DNA of 64,000 nt from Rhodospirillales bacterium (lineage in GTDB: Bacteria; Pseudomonadota; Alphaproteobacteria; Reyranellales; Reyranellaceae): NCBI GenBank assembly GCA_947466085.1, contig CANIEC010000004.1:1-64000 (forward strand), given 5' to 3'. The translations under genes were made by a program, and so were the position numbers. Position 1 is the first letter of the stretch. Each line of letters begins with the position of its first letter. Below, piece after piece: positions 19,112 through 28,003 of the stretch. The notes under the pieces were generated by a model, which worked only from the letters and a program-made list of their open reading frames with translations, did no database searches and was not told where the DNA came from.

Positions 19112-20119
19112 TCATTCGAGCCAGCGCAGGCAGCCTGTCGCTTCGAGCACGGGATCGAGCCGCCGGCGCACGTCGGCCGGCAGCGCCGCCAGCTTCTTGC
19201 GCAGAGCGTCGTAGCACTTGGCCTGGTAGCGGAAGGGAGCCTGGCTCCACGGCCGGCCGAGAATGTCGAGATCGACCGACGGTGCACCCGCTTCGAGCGC
19301 TGCGCGGTTGGCGGCCAGGAACGGCAGGTAGGTCTCGCCGCAGTGCTTCAGCAGGGCGATCACGCCGTCCGGCAACGGCGCGTCAGCCGCCAGCCATTCG
19401 CCTTCGACACCCGACGCATCGTCGAGCCGCAGCAGCCAGCAATAGACGTCAGGCGCCCTTGCCCGCATCTCCATCATCGGCGTCGGATCGACCGACAGGA
19501 TCTGCAGCTGGCCGAACAGGCCGAAATCGGCCAGCGACGGGCGCGAGCCGAACAGGAACTCGATCTTGCGGACGTGGGCGTCGAGCGCGTCGAGGATGAA
19601 GCGGTAGCTGTCCTCGATGATCGGACGATTGCCCTCGGTGCAGCCGACCATCGCCATGCGGCCGACCTGGCGGTCGTTGAAGGCCTGCATCGCCGCGCGC
19701 CGCTCGGCCTCAGGCATCTGCGGATCGCGCGAGGTGATCACCCAGACCTGGGCGAATTCCCGGTCGGGCGCATAGAACCAGCGGTAGTGGAACATCATCT
19801 TGGTGACCCACTCGTCGCCGAAATCCTCCAGGAGGTCGCTGAGATAGGCGTGCGCCGGATCATCTGGAATGATCGAGCGCTGGCCGGGATGGGCGCGCTC
19901 CAGCGCATGAGCGAGCGGCGTCGAATCGTTCATCACCGTGCCGTCGGGGAACGTCAGCGCCGGGATTACCGGCGGCAGGCCCGCCGCGACCGCGACATCG
20001 CGCGGCGAGCCCACGGCCTTCCAGACGAAGGGCAGCCGGCGGTAGCGCAGGAGCGCGCGCATCTTCACCGAATAGGGCGAGGGGCCGAAGCCGTGGAGGA
20101 TGTAGGGATTCGTGCTCAT
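19112..20119 (-). CDS. Glutathione S-transferase N-terminal domain protein
   Basis: A 335-residue protein whose first 80 residues form a thioredoxin-like GST domain (YILHGFGPSPYSVKMRALL, then cis-proline VIPALTFPDG and NDSTPLAHAL). The remainder is helical and longer than in standard GSTs (about 220), as in the metaxin-like or sugar-modifying branch. Whether it uses glutathione is unknown. The ATG at 20119 (MSTNPYILHG) is chosen because it begins the domain. It lies 13 bases after the sulfatase stop on the same strand, so the two may be co-transcribed. Confidence 0.85.
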   Translation of the reverse strand: MSTNPYILHGFGPSPYSVKMRALLRYRRLPFVWKAVGSPRDVAVAAGLPPVIPALTFPDGTVMNDSTPLAHALERAHPGQRSIIPDDPAHAYLSDLLEDFGDEWVTKMMFHYRWFYAPDREFAQVWVITSRDPQMPEAERRAAMQAFNDRQVGRMAMVGCTEGNRPIIEDSYRFILDALDAHVRKIEFLFGSRPSLADFGLFGQLQILSVDPTPMMEMRARAPDVYCWLLRLDDASGVEGEWLAADAPLPDGVIALLKHCGETYLPFLAANRAALEAGAPSVDLDILGRPWSQAPFRYQAKCYDALRKKLAALPADVRRRLDPVLEATGCLRWLE

Positions 20120-20132
20120 GTCACTACTCATT

Positions 20133-21698
20133 TCACCACTGGCCGAAGAAGATGCCGTGCTGGCGATGCTTTGCCGTACGCGCCGCGACATAGGCGTCGT
20201 CGACGGTGACGCGGGTCTTGCGCGCCTTCGCCCAGGCGTTCAGCCGCTCCTCCATCTCACGGAAGATCGGCGCGTAGGTCAGGTCGCCCCCGAGATCGCG
20301 CCGCTCCTTGGGGTCGTTGGCGAGATCGAACAGCATCGGCCGGTAGCCCTGCCACCAGACGTATTTCCAGCGGTCGGTGCGCACCATGATGGCGCGGCAT
20401 TCATCGGGCTTGCGGCCGAGGATCGTACGCGCCTCGCGGAAGGAATAGTCGAGTTCCGAGAAGACCGCGTCGCGCCAGGTGTCGAGATGGATCCTGCGCA
20501 GCAGCGGCAGCAGCGAACGGCCTTCGAGCAGATGATCCTGCGGCGGCAGGCCGAGCGTCTCGAGGATGGTCGGCACGACGTCGATCGCCTCGACGAAGCG
20601 CTCGTCGACCGTGCCGCGCGTCAGGTCGGCCTCGGGATCGGGATCGACCACGATGAAGGGCACGCGCTGCGCCTCCTCGTAGAACATTTCCTTCTCGCCC
20701 AGCCAGTGGTCGCCCAGGAAGTCGCCATGGTCGGCGGTGAAGATGATCAGCGTGTCGTCGAGCCTGCCGGCGCGGTCCATGTGGGCGAACAGACGGCCGA
20801 GCCAGTCGTCGAGCTGGCGGATCAGGCCCATGTAGGCCGGCCGCACGATGCCCGGCGCCTCGGGCCGGCTGAAGGAAACCGATTCCTCCATCTCGCGATA
20901 GGCGGCAAGCACGGGATGCTCGTTCGCCCTCTCCTGCTCGTCGCGGTTCAGCGGCAGCATGTCGGCGGCGCCGTACATGTTGTGATAGGGCGCCGGCGCC
21001 ATGTAGGGCCAGTGCGGCTTCACGTAGCTGAGATGCAGGCACCACGGCTTCTCGCCCATCTCGTCGATGAAGCGCATTGCCTCGCGCGTCATGTAGGCGG
21101 TCTCGGAATGCTCCTCCTTCACGCGCGCCGGCAGGTGGACGTTGCGCATGTGCCAGCCCGAGGCCTTCTCGCCGCCGGGCCCGTCGGCCGCGATCACGAA
21201 GTCGCTCCACGGATCGTTGGAGACGTAGCCGTGCCGCCGGAGATAATCGGCATAGCCGCTTTCCGCGCCGGGCGGCGAGTGGCCGTCGTAGCGGTCCAGC
21301 TCCTCGAAGCGGCCGGCGCGCATCAGCGCCTCCAGGGCCGAACCGCCCTCGATGCCGAAGCGCTCCAATGCTTCGAGATCCGGCAGGACGTGGGTCTTGC
21401 CGGCCAGCGCCACCCGGATTCCGGCGGCCGACAGGAATTCGCCGAGGGTCTTTTCGCGCAAGGAGAGCGGCACGCGGTTCCAGGTGGCGCCGTGGCTCGA
21501 CACGTAGCGGCCGGTGTAGAAGCTCATGCGGCTCGGGCCGCAGACGCCGGACTGCACATAGGCGCGTGGGAAGCGCACGCCGCGCGCCGCCAGCGCATCG
21601 ATCGCCGGCGTCTCGAGATGCGGATGGCCGGCGCAGGACAGATGGTCCGCGCGCAGCTGGTCGCACATGATGAACAGAACGTTCTTAACCTTGCCCAC
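20133..21698 (-). CDS. Sulfatase / phosphonate monoester hydrolase family protein
   Basis: A 521-residue alkaline-phosphatase-superfamily hydrolase. Residues 5-20 give the first metal site (KNVLFIMCDQLRADHL). The sulfatase signature VCGPSRMSFYTGR has Cys53, expected to become formylglycine. IIFTADHGDFLGDHW gives the second metal ligands. The C-P-S-R form and overall length fit Cys-type sulfatases or phosphonate monoester hydrolases; the substrate is unknown. No signal peptide, so cytoplasmic. The GTG at 21698 is chosen because GAGAGGAAACC precedes it and the product starts at the conserved strand; an in-frame ATG further upstream gives an unconserved extension. No formylglycine-generating enzyme is adjacent. 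Confidence 0.9.
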   Translation of the reverse strand: MGKVKNVLFIMCDQLRADHLSCAGHPHLETPAIDALAARGVRFPRAYVQSGVCGPSRMSFYTGRYVSSHGATWNRVPLSLREKTLGEFLSAAGIRVALAGKTHVLPDLEALERFGIEGGSALEALMRAGRFEELDRYDGHSPPGAESGYADYLRRHGYVSNDPWSDFVIAADGPGGEKASGWHMRNVHLPARVKEEHSETAYMTREAMRFIDEMGEKPWCLHLSYVKPHWPYMAPAPYHNMYGAADMLPLNRDEQERANEHPVLAAYREMEESVSFSRPEAPGIVRPAYMGLIRQLDDWLGRLFAHMDRAGRLDDTLIIFTADHGDFLGDHWLGEKEMFYEEAQRVPFIVVDPDPEADLTRGTVDERFVEAIDVVPTILETLGLPPQDHLLEGRSLLPLLRRIHLDTWRDAVFSELDYSFREARTILGRKPDECRAIMVRTDRWKYVWWQGYRPMLFDLANDPKERRDLGGDLTYAPIFREMEERLNAWAKARKTRVTVDDAYVAARTAKHRQHGIFFGQW

Positions 21699-21745
21699 GG
21701 TTTCCTCTCTCGACGGGTTCTGCGTGCCCGGTCTAACTAAGCCGC

Positions 21746-22321
21746 ATGACACAGGCGCCGTCCATCCGCGACATCATCGATTTCTGGTTCCTGCCGCTCG
21801 GCCATCCCGACCACGGCAAGCCGCGCGACATCTGGTGGAAAAGCACGCCGGAATTCGACGCCGAGACCGTCGACCGATTCGGTCCCGCGATCGAGCGGGC
21901 CATCGCCGGCGAACTCGACGCCTGGAAGGACTCACCCGAGGGCGCGCTAGCGTTGATCCTTCTCTGCGACCAGTTCACCCGTAACTGCTTCCGCAAGACG
22001 GCGCGCGCCTTCGCGGGCGACGCCCGGGCGGTCGAGATCGCGCGTTACGCGCTGGCGCGCTTCTATGCGTCGGTCTTTCCCGTCGACATGCGGCTGTTCT
22101 TCTACATGCCGTTCGGCCACAGCGAGCATCTCGCCGACCAGCAGCTCGCCTGCGCCCTGTTCGAGACGATCGGCGGCGAGAACAACATCAAGTCGGCCCT
22201 GGACCACCGCGACGTCGTCGCCCGCTTCGGCCGCTTCCCCCACCGCAACGAGGTCCTGGGCCGCGCGACGACGGCGGAGGAACTCGAGTACCTGAAGAAC
22301 GCCAACAGATACGGGCAGTAA
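21746..22321 (+). CDS. DUF924 family protein
   Basis: A 191-residue soluble helical protein. It contains the DUF924 hallmarks: IIDFWF near the N-terminus, LILLCDQFTRNCFR (about 70-83), FFYMPFGHSEHLADQ and GRFPHRNEVLGR. The family has a TPR-like fold and no assigned reaction. It is transcribed divergently from the sulfatase with only 47 bases between the chosen starts, so their promoters overlap. A paired palindromic repeat follows. Confidence 0.93.
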   Translation: MTQAPSIRDIIDFWFLPLGHPDHGKPRDIWWKSTPEFDAETVDRFGPAIERAIAGELDAWKDSPEGALALILLCDQFTRNCFRKTARAFAGDARAVEIARYALARFYASVFPVDMRLFFYMPFGHSEHLADQQLACALFETIGGENNIKSALDHRDVVARFGRFPHRNEVLGRATTAEELEYLKNANRYGQ

Positions 22322-22351
22322 GACACGGATTGAGCCATCAGCGCTCAATTG

Positions 22352-22472
22352 CTTCCCCATTCAGATGGGGAAGTGCCCCGTCATACGGGGCGATGGGGTC
22401 ATGGGCATCGCAAGCTTATGACCCCTCCGTCGGCGATTACGCCGCCACCTCCCCATTTGAATGGGGAGGAAG
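22352..22472. repeat. Paired two-hairpin repeat, family B copy 1 (convergent modules)
   Basis: The left module is hairpin CTTCCCCATTCAGATGGGGAAG, split here as CTTCCCC / GGGGAAG, followed by hairpin CCCCGT-CAT-ACGGGG and then GATGGGGTCATG. The right module is the same plan on the other strand, with arms CCTCCCC / GGGGAGG and GGCG-ATTA-CGCC. The modules face each other around a short spacer that contains AAGCTT. Related copies lie at 31174-31297 and 59984-60102. Confidence 0.85.
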
Positions 22473-22479
22473 GCGATCC

Positions 22480-22974
22480 TTAGCCGCCCAGGATCTCGCG
22501 ATAGAGGTCGGCCGTTGCGGTGTCGAAGCAGCAGAAGATCACGTGCTCGGGCATACCGATCAGGCGGACCTCGCGGACGGCGATCTCGGCGGCGGCTTCC
22601 TTCGGATAGCCGTAGATGCCGGTCGATATGGCCGGGAAGGCCATGCTTCGCAGGCCCTCGACGACCGCCAGCGCCAGCGCGTTGCGATAGCAGCGAGCCA
22701 GCAGTTCGGGTTCGCCGTGCGTGCCGCCGCGCCAGACCGGACCGACGGTATGGATGACGCGGCGCGCTTTGAGGCGATAGCCGGCGGTAACTTTCGCTTC
22801 GCCGGTGGGGCAGCCGCCCAGCGTGCGGCACTCGGCCAACAACTCGGGGCCGGCGGCGCGATGGATGGCGCCGTCGACGCCACCGCCGCCCAGCAGGCTC
22901 TCGTTGGCAGCGTTCACGAGGGCATCGACGTCGAGGCGCGTGATGTCGCCCTCGACGATCTCGATGCGGCTCAT
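22480..22974 (-). CDS. Macro domain protein (ADP-ribose / O-acetyl-ADP-ribose hydrolase, YmdB-like)
   Basis: A 164-residue single macrodomain. Residues 3-30 read [22 protein letters not shown], the canonical start with the catalytic N-A-A-N stretch. Next are [16 protein letters not shown], the diphosphate-binding loop, and [13 protein letters not shown], the second loop. It should bind and hydrolyse ADP-ribose derivatives, as known for this class. The ATG at 22974 is in the gap immediately after the DUF882 gene stop (22994) on the same strand, so the two may be co-transcribed. The downstream side is the palindromic repeat. Confidence 0.95.
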   Translation of the reverse strand: MSRIEIVEGDITRLDVDALVNAANESLLGGGGVDGAIHRAAGPELLAECRTLGGCPTGEAKVTAGYRLKARRVIHTVGPVWRGGTHGEPELLARCYRNALALAVVEGLRSMAFPAISTGIYGYPKEAAAEIAVREVRLIGMPEHVIFCCFDTATADLYREILGG

Positions 22975-22993
22975 TTTCCTGCCAGTAGCGGCC

Positions 22994-23746
22994 TCACCAG
23001 TAACGAACGGGGCCGGTGTCGATGTGCACGAAGCCGGAGCGCGGGTAGAAGCCGACGCCGCCCATGTTGAGCGAACGCGCCGCCTGGCGGATGCGGAACA
23101 CCGGGACACCCGGGAAGCGGATGTCCATGGCGTTGCCGTTGATGTGCTGGCTGTCGCGGGCCACGCCGCGGTTGACGCTGGCCAGCCAGGCATTGCTCTC
23201 GGGCGAGCGGAAGGCCGACAGGACCTCGACCTGGCCGCCGTATCCGGAGATACGGGCCGTGTGCCAAAGCACGTCGAACAGCAGCGGATCCATCTCGGTC
23301 GTGCCGCTGTCGCGGCTGTCGCGCAGGAACTGGTTCAGCTGGTCGAGCGCACTGCGGTGATAGGCGCCGTTCGACCAGTAGGTGACGGTCACCTCTTCCT
23401 TGGTGTTGAAGTTCACCAGGCTGAGGCTGCGCGGGCTGGACAGGTCGAGATCGGGCGTCGGAACCGGCGCGGCGAGGGCGGCGGCGGCTGGTGCGAAGCC
23501 GCCGTAACGGGACGCACTCATTTTCTGCTGCGCGGCGGGCGTTGCCTTCTTCTGCTGGGCAGCGGTCTTCTGCACATTCGCGGACTTGGCGGGTGCAGCG
23601 GTCTGCTTTTTCGTGGTAGCGGTCTGGGTGGTCGTGGTCGCGGCTGTCTTGACCTTGGGAGCGGTCGAAGCCCCTGTATTGGTCTGGGCGAAGCCCGTGC
23701 CGGCAAATACCAGCAGGGTCGCCAGGCTCAGTACAAAACTACGCAT
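22994..23746 (-). CDS. DUF882 / peptidase M15-like (YcbK-type) exported protein
   Basis: A 250-residue exported protein: signal peptide (1-20, ending GTGFAQ), then a low-complexity Ala/Thr/Lys-rich linker (about 21-75), then the DUF882 domain (about 105-250). The domain has [12 protein letters not shown], the zinc-site block [13 protein letters not shown] and the final [13 protein letters not shown]. The family is related to M15 peptidoglycan peptidases (YcbK), so a role in the cell wall is likely. The linker is typical of periplasmic tethers and may bind polyanions or the wall. Confidence 0.92.
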   Translation of the reverse strand: MRSFVLSLATLLVFAGTGFAQTNTGASTAPKVKTAATTTTQTATTKKQTAAPAKSANVQKTAAQQKKATPAAQQKMSASRYGGFAPAAAALAAPVPTPDLDLSSPRSLSLVNFNTKEEVTVTYWSNGAYHRSALDQLNQFLRDSRDSGTTEMDPLLFDVLWHTARISGYGGQVEVLSAFRSPESNAWLASVNRGVARDSQHINGNAMDIRFPGVPVFRIRQAARSLNMGGVGFYPRSGFVHIDTGPVRYW

Positions 23747-23788
23747 CCGCGCCCCGGTGTTGTTGCATTTTTGTCACAGACACCCTTA

Positions 23789-25195
23789 TCAGAGACCCAT
23801 TCTCGACTCAAAGTTAAATTCCTGTTCCCGCCCCACGGCGAGCCCGACAACCGCACCCACCATGCAAAGTGTTGGTCCGCTCAGGAAGGCCCGCTGGACC
23901 TGCCGGTCGATGGTGGCCAGGGTCCCGACGATGCGACGCTCCCGGTCGGTCGTGCCGTTTTCGATCAGGGCGATGGGAGTAGAGGCCGGCAGCCCGTGGG
24001 CAATGAGCTGCGCCGCAATCTGGGGCAGCGCGCCTGTCCCCATATAGATGACGACGGTCTGCCGCGGCCGGGAGAGCATCTTCCAGTCGAGATCGACCGT
24101 GCCGTTCTTCAGGTGCCCGGTGACCAGCACGCAGGCCTGGGCATGGTCGCGATGGGTGAGCGGAATGCCCGCGCTGGAGGCACATCCCAAGGCGGCCGTC
24201 ACGCCGGGCACCACCTCGACCGCCACGCCTGCCTTGACCAGCGCTTCGACCTCCTCGCCGCCGCGGCCGAACACGAAGGGGTCGCCCCCCTTCAGCCGCA
24301 CGACGCTCTTGCCCGCCCGGGCCAGCGCCACCAGCCGGTCGTTGATCTCTTCCTGCGGGACGCAATGGTTCGCCCGCCGCTTGCCGACATAGACCCGCTC
24401 TGCGTCCCGACGCGCCAGCGACAGGATCTCGTCCGAGACCAGCCGGTCGTAGACCAGGACGTCGGCACGCTGCAGCAGGCGGTGCGCCTTCAGGGTGAGA
24501 AGATCGGGATCGCCCGGTCCGGCGCCGACGAGATGCACCATGCCGACCGACGGCGCCTCGCTGCGAACACCATCCAGCAGCCGGATCAGTTCGCGGCGCG
24601 CCCCGATCTCGTCACCGGCCAGGGCGAGCTCGCCGACCCGGCCTTCGAAGACGCGATCCCAGAAGCGGCGCCGCGCGCGCGGCACGACGAGGGTGCGGCG
24701 AACCTGTTCGCGAAAGACGTCGGCGAAGCGAGCCAACCGCCCCAGGGCCGCCGGCAGGCTGCGTTCGATCTCGGCGCGGATGCGGGCTGCCAGCACCGGC
24801 GCAGTCCCTCCCGTCGATACGGCGATCGTGATCGGCGAACGATCGATGATCGCCGGCATGATGAAGCTCGAAAGCGCGGGCCGGTCGACGACATTGACCG
24901 GGACGCAGCGCCTCTGGGCGGCGGCGGACACGCGCGCCTGCAGCGATTCGTCGTCGCTCCCCACGATGACCAGCGACATGCCCTCGAGGTCGTTGTCGTC
25001 GAAGGAGCGACCGGCCCAGGACACATGTCCGTCGGCAATGAACTGCGCGACCTCGCCGCCGACCGTCTCGGCGATGAGCGAGACCTGGGCGCCGGCCTTC
25101 AGCAGCAGCTCCGCCTTGCGCGCGGCTGCATCGGCGCCGCCGACGACCAGCGCACGGCGGCCCTGCAAAGTCAGGAAGAGCGGAAACGTCTGCAT
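23789..25195 (-). CDS. cysG: Siroheme synthase CysG (trifunctional)
   Basis: A 468-residue fusion. The N-terminal part (1-215) is precorrin-2 dehydrogenase/ferrochelatase (FLTLQGRRALVVGGADAAAR NAD-binding start; dimerisation region after 115). The C-terminal part (about 218-460) is uroporphyrinogen-III methyltransferase with VHLVGAGPGDPDLLTLKA, VYVGKR, RLKGGDPFVFGRGGEE and VVPGVTAALG. It makes siroheme, the cofactor of nitrite and sulfite reductases. Its ATG overlaps the nasA stop (TGATG), so it is translationally coupled to nitrate reductase, consistent with supply of siroheme to assimilatory nitrite reductase. Confidence 0.96.
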   Translation of the reverse strand: MQTFPLFLTLQGRRALVVGGADAAARKAELLLKAGAQVSLIAETVGGEVAQFIADGHVSWAGRSFDDNDLEGMSLVIVGSDDESLQARVSAAAQRRCVPVNVVDRPALSSFIMPAIIDRSPITIAVSTGGTAPVLAARIRAEIERSLPAALGRLARFADVFREQVRRTLVVPRARRRFWDRVFEGRVGELALAGDEIGARRELIRLLDGVRSEAPSVGMVHLVGAGPGDPDLLTLKAHRLLQRADVLVYDRLVSDEILSLARRDAERVYVGKRRANHCVPQEEINDRLVALARAGKSVVRLKGGDPFVFGRGGEEVEALVKAGVAVEVVPGVTAALGCASSAGIPLTHRDHAQACVLVTGHLKNGTVDLDWKMLSRPRQTVVIYMGTGALPQIAAQLIAHGLPASTPIALIENGTTDRERRIVGTLATIDRQVQRAFLSGPTLCMVGAVVGLAVGREQEFNFESRMGL

Positions 25196-27801
25196 CACGC
25201 GGCCTTCACGAGGCGCGCTGCCCGCAGCAGCGCACGGATCTCGGAACGGCAGGAACCGCAGTTCGTGCCGGCCTGCGTGGTCGCGCCGATCGCGGCCAGC
25301 GAGGTCGCTCCGTCGGCGATGGCCGCCTCGACAGCGCCGCAGGACACGCCGAAGCAGGCGCACAGTTCGCCGCCGCGATGCGTGTCCGTTCCGCCGTGCA
25401 GCAGCTCGTCGCGCTGCTCCGTCGTGAGCCGATCCAGCGCCATGAACGGTGCGAACCGGTCGCGTGCATCGGCCTGGTATGTCGACCCCAACGTCATGAC
25501 CGCTTCGACCCGGCCATCGCTGATCACCACGCCCACGCCATTCTCGCCGGCAAGCCAGGGGCCAGGGTTGACCGTGCGCACCGCGGCGGACAGTGCCTGT
25601 TGTGCAACCGCGAAAGGCTGGTCGCCTGCAACGAGGTAGGCGTGATAGCCGGCGCCTCTGATCCGCGCCCAATAGGAAATTTCCGGTAGCATCACCGCGC
25701 GACGAGCGAGAATCGTGCCATGCCAGCGCATATCAAGACGACGAATCTCGACGGGCGTATGTTTCAGTTCCGGTTGGCCCGAGATCGGATCGACCGCTGG
25801 ATTCACTGCAGCGTTGATGCGACCCGCGCGGCTGACCTGCGCGGTCCAGTGCATCGGTGTGAAGGACTCGCCGGTGCGTAACGAATCAGACACATGGACA
25901 CGCAACACGCTGCGGCCCCATGCGCTCGTCACCTCCGCGATGTCGCCATCGGCGAGGCCTCGCGCCGAAGCATCATGCGGATGCACCTCGATCGTCGGCT
26001 CGGGACGATGGCCGGCCAGGCGCACCGACTTTCCGGTACGCGTCATGGTGTGCCACTGGTCCCGCACGCGACCGGTGTTGAGGATCAGCGGCCGTGACTC
26101 GTCTGGCGCATTGACGGGCGCGCGCGCCATCGTGACGATGAATCGCGCACGACGGTCGGCATGGAAGAAGCCGCCGTCGCCGAAGAAGCGCTGGCCCGGC
26201 CCGCCTCCCCACACGAACGTTTGCAAGGACTCGTAGGCCGCATCGTCGAGCGTGGCACAGGCCCCGATATCGAAGTCGCGCGTGCCGGCGTTCTCGAAGC
26301 CCGAGAGGGCAGCGTGTTCGCGGAAGATGTCGGCCACGCCGCGCCAGGTAAAGGCCTCGCCATGACCGAGGCGCCGCGCGACCTCGGAGACGATCCACCA
26401 ATCCTGCTTCGCCTCGCCGGGCGGCGGCAGGAACGGCCGCTGGCGCGAGATGCCGCGCTCGGAGTTGGTCACCGTGCCGTCCTTCTCCGCCCAAGCGAGG
26501 GCGGGCAGCCGGATGCGGCAGGCATCGACCGTGTCGGTGGCGCGGATCGCCTCCGAGACGATCGCGTACTCGCAACCCCGCAGCGCCTCGCGGACCGCGT
26601 CGGCATCGGGAAGGCTGGCGACCGGATTGGTCGCCATGATCCACACCGCCTTGATGCGGCCGGCGCGAACGGCCTCGAACAGGTCGACCGCCTTGAGGCC
26701 CGGCTTCGTCGCCATGCGCGGGGCTCGCCAGAAGCGGGCGACCCGGTCGATCTCGGCCGCCCCGAAATCCATGTGCGCGGCCAGCGTGTTGGAGAGCGCC
26801 CCGACCTCGCGGCCGCCCATCGCGTTGGGCTGGCCTGTGATCGAGAACGGCCCCATGCCGGGCCGGCCGATGCGGCCGGTCAGCAGATGGCAATTGATCA
26901 GCGCATTGACCTTGTCGACGCCGGCGCTCGACTGGTTCACGCCCTGGGAATAGAGGGTCACGACCTTCTCGGTACGGGCAAACCAGTCGAGGAAAGTCTC
27001 GATGTCGGCGCGCGGCAGTCCGCAGGCAGCAGGATCGGTCGCCTGCGCGGCGACGAGCGCCTCGTCGAGACCCGATGTGTGCCGTTCGACGAAGCCGCGG
27101 TCAGCCGCCCCGCGCTCCGCAAGACCGGCCAGCAGAATGTTGAACAGCGCCACGTCGCTGCCGGGCTTGAGCGCAAGATGGAGATCGGCGATGTCGCAGG
27201 TTTCCGTGCGGCGTGGATCGACGACCACGATCCTCATCGACGGTCGCGCCTGCCTGGCGGCTTCGAGCCGCTGGAAAAGCACCGGATGGCACCAGGCGAG
27301 ATTGCTGCCGACCAGCACCACGAGGTCGGCGAGTTCTAAATCCTCGTAGCGGCCGGGCACCGTGTCGCTGCCGAAGGCGCGCTTGTGGCCGGCCACCGAG
27401 GAGGCCATGCAGAGACGCGAATTGGTGTCGATGTTGGCGGTGCCGAGGAACCCCTTGATCAGCTTGTTGGCGGCGTAATAGTCCTCGGTGAGGAGCTGGC
27501 CGGAAACATAGAAGGCAACGGCATCGGGTCCGTGCCGCTCGATCGTCTGCCGGAAGCCGTTCGCCACCGTGTCGAGTGCGACCTCCCAGGAGACGCGCTG
27601 ACCGTCGATCTCGGGATGCAGGAGGCGATCCTCGAGCGAAAGCGTCTCGCCCAGCGCCGCGCCCTTGGAGCACAGTCGCCCGCGATTCGCGGGATGGTCA
27701 TGGTCGGCCGCGATGGCCGCGCCACCCTTTCCGTCGGGCGTCGCAACGATCCCGCACCCCACGCCGCAATAGGGGCAGGTAGTGTGGACGCCGGTCGTCA
27801 T
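25195..27801 (-). CDS. nasA: Assimilatory nitrate reductase catalytic subunit (NasA)
   Basis: An 868-residue molybdopterin oxidoreductase reducing nitrate to nitrite in the cytoplasm. Domains in order: [4Fe-4S] site CPYCGVGC (about 9-16) with the fourth cysteine in GRLCSKGA; the bis-MGD domain with molybdenum-ligand cysteine in NSRLCMASSVAGH; the MGD-binding C-terminal barrel; and a [2Fe-2S] BFD-like domain at the end (CACFGVSCG, later GTNCGSC). The ligand is Cys, not Sec. The ATG at 27801 starts the Fe-S domain; the frame is open further upstream through the IS remnant but that part is not conserved. No nirBD nitrite reductase lies upstream; an IS30-type fragment sits there instead. Confidence 0.96.
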   Translation of the reverse strand: MTTGVHTTCPYCGVGCGIVATPDGKGGAAIAADHDHPANRGRLCSKGAALGETLSLEDRLLHPEIDGQRVSWEVALDTVANGFRQTIERHGPDAVAFYVSGQLLTEDYYAANKLIKGFLGTANIDTNSRLCMASSVAGHKRAFGSDTVPGRYEDLELADLVVLVGSNLAWCHPVLFQRLEAARQARPSMRIVVVDPRRTETCDIADLHLALKPGSDVALFNILLAGLAERGAADRGFVERHTSGLDEALVAAQATDPAACGLPRADIETFLDWFARTEKVVTLYSQGVNQSSAGVDKVNALINCHLLTGRIGRPGMGPFSITGQPNAMGGREVGALSNTLAAHMDFGAAEIDRVARFWRAPRMATKPGLKAVDLFEAVRAGRIKAVWIMATNPVASLPDADAVREALRGCEYAIVSEAIRATDTVDACRIRLPALAWAEKDGTVTNSERGISRQRPFLPPPGEAKQDWWIVSEVARRLGHGEAFTWRGVADIFREHAALSGFENAGTRDFDIGACATLDDAAYESLQTFVWGGGPGQRFFGDGGFFHADRRARFIVTMARAPVNAPDESRPLILNTGRVRDQWHTMTRTGKSVRLAGHRPEPTIEVHPHDASARGLADGDIAEVTSAWGRSVLRVHVSDSLRTGESFTPMHWTAQVSRAGRINAAVNPAVDPISGQPELKHTPVEIRRLDMRWHGTILARRAVMLPEISYWARIRGAGYHAYLVAGDQPFAVAQQALSAAVRTVNPGPWLAGENGVGVVISDGRVEAVMTLGSTYQADARDRFAPFMALDRLTTEQRDELLHGGTDTHRGGELCACFGVSCGAVEAAIADGATSLAAIGATTQAGTNCGSCRSEIRALLRAARLVKAA

Positions 27802-27820
27802 GACGAAAGGTCCCCTTGGG

Positions 27821-27990
27821 CTCACAGACGAAGTGCAACACCAGACAAGAGTGTTGCCATGGGAAGCCGGTATGACCAGCTCAGTCTGGAGGAGCGCTGC
27901 AGCTCTGGATCGCCCGCCATTGACAGTCTCTCGTGAGCTGAAGCGCAACGCCGGCGTACAGGTCGACTTCAAGCCGCAGGCCGCAACTTC
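27821..27990 (+). mobile_element. IS30-family insertion sequence remnant (5' end of transposase)
   Basis: From ATG 27859 the sequence encodes MGSRYDQLSLEERC, and after a frame change ALDRPPLTVSRELKRN (about 27898-27950) and VDFKPQAA. These are the two conserved blocks of the N-terminal HTH of IS30 transposases, with the intervening residues lost and the frame broken. Upstream, GCAACAC (27835-27841) and GTGTTGC (27851-27857) form an inverted repeat, as often seen near an IS end. The rest of the element is absent. It lies between divergent nasA and the convergent kinase 3' end. Confidence 0.75.
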
Positions 27991-28003
27991 CGTGCCACTG
28001 ACA

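Noticed and set aside
18891-19250. 119-codon minus-strand frame between the amino-acid binding protein and GST-like genes
   Set aside because: Only the C-terminal third looks protein-like; no ribosome site and no family. Retained only as a possible remnant in the intergenic note.
20112-21740. 542-codon plus-strand frame over the sulfatase
   Set aside because: Antisense shadow; the minus strand encodes a complete sulfatase with its signature.
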